From: JAZDJP01 sp043803805
GTDB taxonomy: Bacteria; Planctomycetota; JAZDJP01
DNA length: 64,000 bases
NCBI GenBank assembly: GCA_043803805.1
Contig: JAZDJP010000023.1
Span: 1 to 64,000, forward strand
Direction: 5' to 3'
Shown: positions 1 through 5,908 of the stretch, piece by piece
Position numbering within the stretch: position 1 is the first letter of the stretch
Layout: each line of letters opens with the position of its first letter
Notes under the pieces: generated by a model
Databases searched by the model: none
Seen by the model: the letters and a program-made list of their open reading frames with translations, nothing else
Told to the model about the DNA's origin: nothing
Translations under genes and position numbers: made by a program

Positions 1-88
1 TCACCCCGGTTCGCGGCCGTCCGGGACGCTCGCCGGGAACATCCCTGCCGGCAGACGCCCCCCTTGCCGACAGTCATCGCCAAACCCG

Positions 89-115
89 CTCATCCTGAGC
101 CTGTCGAAGGATGAG
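89..115. repeat. Short inverted repeat, CTCATCCT arms
   Basis: CTCATCCT is followed 11 nt later by its reverse complement AGGATGAG, around the sequence GAGCCTGTCGA. From general knowledge, interspersed elements of this form (CATCCTGAGCCTGTCGAAGG) occur in many unrelated environmental bacteria. It is probably a dispersed palindromic element, not a terminator, because no T-run follows. Confidence 0.6.
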
Positions 116-343
116 CAAGAAGTAACTCCACGGGTGGCGGCGCAGGGAGCGGCTACCGCGGGACGCTCCGCGCTCGCATCCGGCTCGCTTGTCGCTCCAC
201 TGTCGCGGCCTTCCCGCCCTCCCTGGCTCCAGGCCGCGACAGAGGCCCGCGCACGCCGCTCCCCTCGCCACCATTCCCAACCCCCATTCATCACGTCCTG
301 GGATATATAAAATAATACAGGAAGCAGGACCCCTCCCCCGGGG

Positions 344-381
344 ACCCCTCCCCGTCATTTTGGTGAAGAACGGGGAGGGGT
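344..381. repeat. Inverted repeat with 11-bp perfect arms
   Basis: ACCCCTCCCCG (344-354) is perfectly complementary to CGGGGAGGGGT (371-381), separated by a 16-nt AT-richer loop. It lies 38 bp upstream of the VapB-like promoter. There is no T-tract on either side, so a function as intrinsic terminator is not supported; it may terminate weakly or mark a miniature element. Confidence 0.5.
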
Positions 382-418
382 GGTATGAACATTGCGATTT
401 TCGAATGACGAACGACCG

Positions 419-446
419 TTGACAGATTGCATGTATCGTGTATATC
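419..446 (+). promoter_or_regulatory. Predicted promoter of the VapB-like gene
   Basis: A perfect -35 TTGACA (419-424) is followed after 16 bp by TATATC (441-446). The first in-frame ATG of the antitoxin-like protein is at 454, so any transcript would be nearly leaderless, which is common for toxin-antitoxin operons. The repeated ATGTAT/TATATCC/ATGTGC words in the spacer could be an autoregulatory operator, which is inference. Confidence 0.55.
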
Positions 447-453
447 CATGTGC

Positions 454-1218
454 ATGAGAACCACCCTCAACATTGATGATCGTCTGCTCACGGAGGCGAT
501 CCGCCTCACCGGAGTAAAAGAGAAAACGGCCCTTGTTCGTCTTGGGTTGGAGACCATCATTGCACGCGGGAACAGCAAGCGCTTGGTCAAACCCGGGAAA
601 AGGGCTCGTAGCGCATTATGGATGATCGTAGTGTTTTTCGTTTTCAACTCCGTTGCACAACGCGGATTTTCCCTGGAAAAGAACAATGGGTTGAAATCAT
701 CAGATGTGAATACCGTAAATGATATTTCGTTTGTTGTCGGCGCAAACATAATGGCCAGTAACGAACTGTCAAAGAGTAAGGTGTTATCGACAACAGGTCT
801 TGAGTATCACTTTCAGAAAGATGATTGGCCCGTCAGCATTGCGTCCCACTATAGATATGGTTGGAATAAAAAAGTCAGTTGTCATGAGTTTGGAGTGGGA
901 GTTAGAAAGGTATTCGGTTTGTTTGCCTTGGGGCATGTAAATGACAGTTTGGCTCCATTCCCATATGTGGGGGCTGGGCTATTGCTGAAGAATGTTGATG
1001 TTGAAAAATCAGTTGGCGATGTCCTCCCGGGTTCTGATTTGGCATACGGTGGGTATTTGCGTGCTGGGATTGATTTAGCGAAACCATTCCAAGACAACTC
1101 AAGAACATTTACGTGCGGGATTGAATTGGAGGCTTCCTATTGCAATGCCGATATTTCGGGCAAGTCATTTAATGCGGGTGGATATACCGTAAGTTTCGTG
1201 ACAGGGTGTTTGTGGTAA
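454..1218 (+). CDS. VapB-like RHH antitoxin N-terminus continuing into a beta-barrel-like exported protein
   Basis: The first ~45 residues read as a VapB-type ribbon-helix-helix antitoxin (begins MRTTLNIDDRLL, then LTGVKEKTALVRLGLE and an IIARGNSKRL tail). No VapC toxin follows. Instead the frame continues into a hydrophobic segment starting at an internal ATG at 622 (MIVVFFVFNSVAQ, signal-peptide-like), then a Gly/aromatic-rich, alternating region resembling a small outer-membrane beta-barrel or porin-like fold (SIASHYRYGW, FGVGVRKVFG, PYVGAGLLLK) ending in an aromatic residue. The DNA is much AT-richer than its neighbours, suggesting transfer. It may be one chimeric gene or an antitoxin remnant fused by deletion to a gene whose own start is 622. 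I favour a recombination product. A TTG at 427 would add nine residues without support. Confidence 0.55.
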   Translation: MRTTLNIDDRLLTEAIRLTGVKEKTALVRLGLETIIARGNSKRLVKPGKRARSALWMIVVFFVFNSVAQRGFSLEKNNGLKSSDVNTVNDISFVVGANIMASNELSKSKVLSTTGLEYHFQKDDWPVSIASHYRYGWNKKVSCHEFGVGVRKVFGLFALGHVNDSLAPFPYVGAGLLLKNVDVEKSVGDVLPGSDLAYGGYLRAGIDLAKPFQDNSRTFTCGIELEASYCNADISGKSFNAGGYTVSFVTGCLW

Positions 1219-1287
1219 GAAAAGTACGCGCTCCCCGTGACGGCGTGAAGGGAAAGGACAAGAGGCAATAGTGCCACATCCTCCGCT

Positions 1288-2556
1288 TCACTCAAACAAA
1301 TGAAACACCGCCCCCGTCGGCAGTTTCGGGAAGAAGTAGGTGGTTTTGGGGGGGGTGACTTGGCCGGCGAGGGCGATTTCGCGGAGGTCGGCGGCGCTGA
1401 TGGCATTCAGGAAGAACGCCATCGCCCCCTCGCTGGCATCCACCCGCCGGACCGCTTCCGCGGCGTCGGGGGTGTAGGCGAGTTCCTCCTTCGACACCAC
1501 GCCGAGATGCGGCCCCAGGATCATATTCTGCAGGGCCGCGGTGTTCATCCCCCGTAGCGCCGCCGGCAGTTTCGCCAGACCCCGTTCAAGCGCGCCCGGA
1601 TTCGGCAGCAACAGATAAAATTTTCCGTCGTCGTAGAGCCCGAGAGGGACACGGGAGTTTTCCCGTCCCATCGCCCCGAGAAGGCCGCCGAGCCCGCCGC
1701 CCGTGAGCCGGATTTCAAAATCACCGGAAATCCGTTTCAGCAATTCCGCGGGAGAAATCCCCTTCCTGTCCTTCACGATGCGGTGCGTGGGCAATATCAA
1801 AAGCCCCGGATCCTCAAAGGCCACGCAGGCCATTAATATGAAATCATACGGTTGTTCCCCGGACGGATTCCCCTCCGCCGCCCGCCGCTCGGCCCGGTAG
1901 GCGAGCGCGGTCTCGTAGCGATGGTGGCCGTCGGCGATGATGAGGCGTTTGGAGCGAAGAAGCGACGCGAGGCGATCCACCCGCTCCGGGTCGGAAATCG
2001 CCCACAGTTGGCATTCCCCCTCGCGTTCCGTCCAGAAGGCGATCCGGGGGGGTTCCCCCGCCGCCGCGTCGAGAAGGGCCTTCACCGCACCATCGGCGTC
2101 CTCGTACAATCCGAAGATGGGGCTTAAATTCCCCTTCGTCGCGCGCATGAGGGCCAGGCGGTCCTGCTTGGGGCCCGGGAGCGTCGCCTCGTGGGGAAAG
2201 ACGTCCCCGTCGCCGAAGGGCGACAATTTCACCCGCGCGAAAATCCCCCGGCGGACAAATTCCCGGCCGCCGTGCGTGAATTTTTGCGTAATCAAATAAA
2301 AAGCGGGTTTTTCGTCCCGGACGAGAATCCGATCCCGACGCCATCCGGCCAGAATTTCCGCCGCGTGGGCGTACCGGTCGGCCCCCGCGGGCGCCTCGGG
2401 CAGATCCACATGAACCGCCGAGGCCGGGTGGCGGGCGGCGAACACCGCCCGGTCCGCCGGCGATATCACATCATACGGCGGAACAACGACCGCGGAAAGA
2501 TCCGGCACCCGCGCCGAATTATAAAAATCGCCGGGGAACGGCCGGACATCCGCCAT
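1288..2556 (-). CDS. DUF1015 family protein
   Basis: A 422-residue protein with the full-length pattern of DUF1015: the N-terminal VVPPYDVISPADR motif (residues ~25-37), FxRRGIFARVKL, FPHEATLPGPKQDRLALMRAT, and the IADGHHRYETALAYR block near residue 210. The family's biochemical role is unknown to me; it is often annotated as a possible HTH or SpoOJ-like protein without evidence. The ATG shares one base with the ahcY stop (TGATGG), so the two genes form one operon and are probably translationally coupled. Length agrees with the family. C-terminal residues ~370-420 are weakly conserved. Confidence 0.85.
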   Translation of the reverse strand: MADVRPFPGDFYNSARVPDLSAVVVPPYDVISPADRAVFAARHPASAVHVDLPEAPAGADRYAHAAEILAGWRRDRILVRDEKPAFYLITQKFTHGGREFVRRGIFARVKLSPFGDGDVFPHEATLPGPKQDRLALMRATKGNLSPIFGLYEDADGAVKALLDAAAGEPPRIAFWTEREGECQLWAISDPERVDRLASLLRSKRLIIADGHHRYETALAYRAERRAAEGNPSGEQPYDFILMACVAFEDPGLLILPTHRIVKDRKGISPAELLKRISGDFEIRLTGGGLGGLLGAMGRENSRVPLGLYDDGKFYLLLPNPGALERGLAKLPAALRGMNTAALQNMILGPHLGVVSKEELAYTPDAAEAVRRVDASEGAMAFFLNAISAADLREIALAGQVTPPKTTYFFPKLPTGAVFHLFE

Positions 2557-3812
2557 CAGGTCCCCTCTTGCCAGGAGGCCAGGTATTTCACCTGCTCCGG
2601 GGTGAGCGTGTCGATCCGGACGCCCATGGCCCTGAGTTTCAAGCGCGCGATGTCCTCGTCAATCGCCTTCGGCACGGAATACACCTTGCGATCAAGACGC
2701 TTGTATTCCTTCATGATGTATTCGGACGCAAGCGCCTGATTGGCGAAACTCATGTCCATCACCGCCGCGGGATGCCCCTCGGCCGCCGCGAGGTTGATGA
2801 GCCGCCCCTCGCCGAGCAGGAACACCACCCGTCCGGTCCGGAGGGTGTACTCGTCCACGAACGGGCGGATTTGACGTTTTTTGCGCGACATCTTTTCCAG
2901 GGCGGGGATGTCGATCTCCACGTTGAAATGCCCGGAATTCGCGACGATGGCGCCGTTCTTCATGGCCCGGAAATGCTCCGCCCGGATGACGGAGGTGTCG
3001 CCCGTCACCGTCACGAAGATGTCCCCGACCTTCGCGGCATCCTTCATGGCCATCACGTCATGACCGTCCATGACCGCCTCGATGGCCCGCAGGGGATCCA
3101 CTTCCGTCACGATGACATGCGCCCCCATCCCGCACGCCCGGGACGCGACGCCCCGCCCGCACCAGCCGTAACCGGCGACGACGACGGTGGCGCCGGCGAT
3201 GAGCTTGTTCGTGGCCCGGATGATGCCGTCCAGCGTGCTCTGACCCGTCCCGTAGCGGTTGTCGAAGAAGTGTTTCGTGTTGGCGTCGTTCACGGCGATG
3301 ATGGGATACGACAACACGCCGTCCTTCTCCATGCTCCGGAGGCGGATGACGCCGGTGGTGGTCTCCTCCGTCCCGGCGATCACCCGGGCGAGGTCCGCCC
3401 GGCGCTTGGTGTGGAGGACGCTCACGAGGTCCGCGCCGTCATCCATCGTGATGACCGGCTGATGGTCGAGGACCGCGTTGATATGCGAATAATAGACGGC
3501 GTGATTTTCCCCCTTGACGGCGTAGACCGGGACGCCGTGGAATTTCACGAGCGCCGCCGCGACGTCATCCTGGGTGGAAAGGGGATTCGAGGCGCAAAGG
3601 ACCACTTTCGCCCCGCCCGCACGGAGGGCCAGAACGAGATTGGCAGTCTCCGTCGTGACGTGCAGGCACGCCCCGAGGGTGACGCCCGCGAGGGGTTTCT
3701 CCTTCGCGAAACGCGCCGCGATGAGCTTCAGAACCGGCATGTCCCGGGAGGCCCACTCCATCCGGTTCCGGCCCGCCGCGGCCAGCGCAAGACTCTTGAC
3801 GTGATATTTCAT
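2556..3812 (-). CDS. ahcY: Adenosylhomocysteinase
   Basis: S-adenosylhomocysteine hydrolase: reversibly splits SAH to adenosine and homocysteine in the activated methyl cycle, with tightly bound NAD. Visible motifs are the N-terminal GVTLGACLHVTTETANLV block, NDANTKHFFDNRYGTGQS, the NAD-binding VVAGYGWCGRGVA, and the terminal LASWQEGT. It is 418 residues, the size of the shorter bacterial/archaeal type. The start at 3812 is chosen because AGGAGGGG lies five bases upstream and MKYHVKSLALAAAGRNRMEWA begins the family alignment; an upstream start would add nine unsupported residues. The downstream partner is the DUF1015 gene. The 300-bp leader has no SAH riboswitch that I can recognise. Confidence 0.95.
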   Translation of the reverse strand: MKYHVKSLALAAAGRNRMEWASRDMPVLKLIAARFAKEKPLAGVTLGACLHVTTETANLVLALRAGGAKVVLCASNPLSTQDDVAAALVKFHGVPVYAVKGENHAVYYSHINAVLDHQPVITMDDGADLVSVLHTKRRADLARVIAGTEETTTGVIRLRSMEKDGVLSYPIIAVNDANTKHFFDNRYGTGQSTLDGIIRATNKLIAGATVVVAGYGWCGRGVASRACGMGAHVIVTEVDPLRAIEAVMDGHDVMAMKDAAKVGDIFVTVTGDTSVIRAEHFRAMKNGAIVANSGHFNVEIDIPALEKMSRKKRQIRPFVDEYTLRTGRVVFLLGEGRLINLAAAEGHPAAVMDMSFANQALASEYIMKEYKRLDRKVYSVPKAIDEDIARLKLRAMGVRIDTLTPEQVKYLASWQEGT

Positions 3813-4112
3813 GACACCCCTCCTCAAGTTAATCCACACGGCCGGCGAACGCCGTCATCCCGCGGCCGCCACACGGCTTCCGCGAAAAACAGGCTCCCAT
3901 CATAAAAGCGGGATGCCGCGATGCAACCTCAAATCCTGCGCGGCGGGAAGCGAATCGCGGGGTGCGCGGGGACACCCAACGCCCGATCCGTGTTTCTATA
4001 AACAACCCGTCCAACTCCGAGATTTATTCGCCGCGCCCGAGACAGCCCACAACAACTGCCATCAAGGCGCTTTGTTCTAGTCGACATATTAAAGTCTGTC
4101 TATGATACACAC
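3813..4112. other. Divergent intergenic region between ahcY and thiH
   Basis: This 300-bp gap separates divergently transcribed ahcY and thiH and must contain both promoters. Near thiH I see TATGAT (4101-4106) seven bases before the start codon, and a poor -35-like TCGACA at 4081. On the ahcY side the only clear element is its strong ribosome binding site. I looked for SAH, SAM and TPP riboswitch features and found none that I could support. Confidence 0.5.
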
Positions 4113-5240
4113 ATGAGTGAATTCCGCGACGAACTCGCCCACCTGCCCCTCGCCGCCCTCGCACGCCTGGCCCGGGAGGCCTCGCGGGACCGCGCCGCCG
4201 CCGCCCTCGCCCGGGAGGACCGGGACCTCGACGATTTCGCGGCTCTCCTGGCGCCGGCCGCGGGAGAACATCTCGAACGCCAGGCCCGGGCGGCACATGA
4301 ACTTACCCTCCGGCGTTTCGGAAGGGTGATGCCGTTTTTCGCGCCGATTTATCTTTCCAACGAGTGCGTCAACACCTGCCTCTACTGCGGCCACAGCCGG
4401 GAGCTTTCCATCCGCCGCCGGACCCTGGAAATTCCGGAGATCCGCGCGGAAGCCGGCATCCTCCGCCGCGAGGGATTCCGGCACATTCTCCTGGTGGCGG
4501 GGGAACATCCCCACGTCGCCTCGGTGAAGTTTCTGGAGGATGCGGTGCGCGCCATTCATCCGGATTTCCCGACCGTCGCCGTGGAGGTGGCCCCGCTCGC
4601 CGAGACGGATTACCGCCGCCTCGCCTCGGCCGGCGTCACGGGCCTGGTCCTCTACCAGGAAACCTACAACCGCGGCGTGTACGACCGGGTCCACGCCATG
4701 GGGCCCAAACGCGATTTCGAATGGCGGCTGGAAACCCCCGAGCGGGGCGGCCGGGCGGGGATGCGGCGTCTGGGCATCGGCTTCCTCCAGGGACTCAATC
4801 CCGACTGGCGCGAAGACGCCATCGCCCTCGCCGCCCACGCGCGTTTTCTAATGAAGCATCACTGGCGGAGTTTCGTCACGGTCTCCGTGCCGCGCCTCCG
4901 GCCCGCGACCGGGGCGGAACGCTTCGTCCCGGCCTCGACGATGTCCGATCGGGAATACGTCCAGCTTCTCACGGCCCTGCGTCTGGCGCTTCCGGACGCG
5001 GGGATTGTCCTCTCCACCCGGGAGACAGCGATCCTTCGGGACGGTCTCGCGCCGCTGGGCGTCACGCTCATGAGCGCGGGCTCCCGGACGGAGCCGGGCG
5101 GATACGGCGCCCCCGACGGGGCCGCCGAACAGTTCGACGTGGAGGATCGCCGCCCCCTCGCCGAGGTCGCCGCGACAATCACCCGAATCGGCTACGAACC
5201 CGTGTTCAAGGACTGGGAGGGGATTTTGCACGGCGCATAA
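4113..5240 (+). CDS. thiH: 2-iminoacetate synthase ThiH (radical SAM)
   Basis: Radical SAM tyrosine lyase that makes dehydroglycine for the thiazole moiety of thiamine. The cluster-binding motif CVNTCLYC (CX3CX2C) sits at residues ~86-93 in the typical context FFAPIYLSNECVNTC. Also present are the RREGFRHILLVAGEHP and LVLYQETYNRGVYDRVHAMGPK blocks and a C-terminal region with FKDWEGIL. At 375 residues it has normal ThiH length and lacks the extra C-terminal cluster of HydG. No Shine-Dalgarno sequence precedes the ATG, and the likely -10 (TATGAT) is only seven bases upstream, so the mRNA may be leaderless. The only other thiazole gene here is thiS; thiG, thiF and thiE must be elsewhere. Confidence 0.9.
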   Translation: MSEFRDELAHLPLAALARLAREASRDRAAAALAREDRDLDDFAALLAPAAGEHLERQARAAHELTLRRFGRVMPFFAPIYLSNECVNTCLYCGHSRELSIRRRTLEIPEIRAEAGILRREGFRHILLVAGEHPHVASVKFLEDAVRAIHPDFPTVAVEVAPLAETDYRRLASAGVTGLVLYQETYNRGVYDRVHAMGPKRDFEWRLETPERGGRAGMRRLGIGFLQGLNPDWREDAIALAAHARFLMKHHWRSFVTVSVPRLRPATGAERFVPASTMSDREYVQLLTALRLALPDAGIVLSTRETAILRDGLAPLGVTLMSAGSRTEPGGYGAPDGAAEQFDVEDRRPLAEVAATITRIGYEPVFKDWEGILHGA

Positions 5241-5326
5241 GCCGTGAAGCGCGAATCGTCTCTCGTATCTCACAGAAAAACCGGAAACGGGAAACTGGAA
5301 ACCGTGGAAAGAAAGGATATACGACC

Positions 5327-5530
5327 ATGCCTTCCCTCATGCTCAACGGCGCCCCCCGCGAAGTTCCCGACGGCACCACCGTCCTCACGCTCCTCACGTC
5401 GCTCAACCTTCACCCCCGCCGGGTGGTCGTCGAATTGAACGGCGAACCGCTTCTCCGGGACCGCTATGCAGACACCCCTCTTAAGACCGGCGACAAACTC
5501 GAGATTGTGAGGGCGGTGGCAGGCGGATGA
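5327..5530 (+). CDS. thiS: Sulfur carrier protein ThiS
   Basis: A 67-residue ubiquitin-fold sulfur carrier. It ends in the diagnostic Gly-Gly (RAVAGG) whose C-terminus becomes a thiocarboxylate that feeds ThiG. Family patterns are visible: MLNGAPREVPDGTTV at the start and VVVELNGEPLLRDRYADTPLKTGDKLEIV in the second half. It follows thiH by 86 bp with an AAAGGA sequence upstream of the ATG, supporting co-transcription. The frame is open further upstream across thiH but that extension is an out-of-frame shadow of thiH. The spacer contains a GAA(T/G)C repeat-like stretch. Confidence 0.93.
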   Translation: MPSLMLNGAPREVPDGTTVLTLLTSLNLHPRRVVVELNGEPLLRDRYADTPLKTGDKLEIVRAVAGG

Positions 5531-5544
5531 CCGCCGTCGCTCGT

Positions 5545-5565
5545 GACTCGTGAAGCGTGACTCGC
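5545..5565. repeat. Period-7 repeat tract (GACTCGT family)
   Basis: Three 7-mers follow one another: GACTCGT, GAAGCGT, GACTCGC, then AGAAATA. The same ending (TCGCAGAAA) occurs in the tract at 59152-59172, which argues for a common family and not chance. Confidence 0.65.
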
Positions 5566-5659
5566 AGAAATACCGCAGGATGAGCATTCAGCCATCAGCG
5601 GTCAACCGTATAATCCACCCATGACGGGCGTGGTTGCATATTTTTTGAAAATATTCCGA

Positions 5660-5698
5660 AACTCCAAGGTTCGCCGACTTCCATGACTCGTGACCCGC
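5660..5698. repeat. Degenerate period-8/7 GACTC tract
   Basis: AACTC (5660), GGTTC (5668) and GACTT (5676) are spaced by 8 bases; GACTCGT (5685) and GACCCGC (5692) follow with a spacing of 7. It is a weaker member of the tract family seen at 5857, 37398, 52995, 56276 and 56474. Confidence 0.55.
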
Positions 5699-5798
5699 AT
5701 CCCAGGGAATGAAAGTTGGGAAGTTCAACCGTTCCGATGTCTTCCAGACTCGCAAATCGGCGGAGCCGAAACCAAACAGGGCCGATTTGCCTTGTTAA

Positions 5799-5855
5799 AG
5801 ATTCTTCCGGCGAAAATCTTGTGTTTTTTGCACAAGATTTGAGACGGAAGAATCT
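5799..5855. repeat. Compound inverted repeat (two nested stems)
   Basis: Outer arms AGATTCTTCCG (5799-5809) and CGGAAGAATCT (5845-5855) are perfect complements. Inner arms AAATCTTGTG (5814-5823) and CACAAGATTT (5831-5840) are also perfect, around a TTTTTTG loop. The structure lies between convergent genes and could act as a bidirectional transcription barrier, although the T-run is in the loop and not after the stem. It directly abuts the period-8 tract. Confidence 0.75.
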
Positions 5856-5856
5856 A

Positions 5857-5893
5857 GACTCTGAGACTCGGTGACTCGGTGACTCGCCGACTC
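5857..5893. repeat. Period-8 GACTCNNN repeat tract
   Basis: GACTC starts at 5857, 5865, 5873, 5881 and 5889, an exact 8-base period with variable last three bases (tga, ggt, ggt, gcc). The constant pentamer with variable trimer is unlike a microsatellite. Confidence 0.85.
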
Positions 5894-5908
5894 CAGACTG
5901 TTTTGCCC

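Larger units (their letters stand above)
1..418. other. Intergenic region without a convincing gene
   Basis: No open frame here has a ribosome binding site or a recognisable domain; the frames that exist are Arg/Gly/Pro-rich products of GC-rich noncoding DNA. The stretch holds the two inverted repeats annotated separately (89-115 and 344-381) and ends in the promoter of the VapB-like gene. A gene fragment cut by the left window edge cannot be excluded. Confidence 0.5.
5531..5908. other. Intergenic region with repeat tracts and a compound hairpin
   Basis: This 378-bp space between converging thiS and the DUF5060-like gene has no gene. It contains a period-7 tract (5545-5565), a looser tract (5660-5698), a large compound inverted repeat (5799-5855) and a strict period-8 GACTCNNN tract (5857-5893), each annotated separately. 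The whole space seems to be built from repeats. Confidence 0.7.

Noticed and set aside
189..422. Plus-strand 77-codon frame near the left end
   Set aside because: No ribosome binding site, runs through a palindrome, composition typical of noncoding GC-rich DNA.
2568..3905. Long plus-strand frame opposite ahcY
   Set aside because: Shadow of ahcY; His/Arg/Asp-rich translation typical for antisense frames in GC-rich DNA. The same judgement applies to the other long antisense frames in the window, for example 16421-18157, 38912-41233 and 44166-47804.
3813..3960. SAH riboswitch in front of ahcY
   Set aside because: The leader has a GAGG-TTGCATCGCGGC stretch but I could not find the conserved SAH-riboswitch core or its pseudoknot partner.
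4020..4112. TPP riboswitch in front of thiH
   Set aside because: No CUGAGA or other conserved TPP-box sequence is present, and the presumed transcript start is almost at the ATG.
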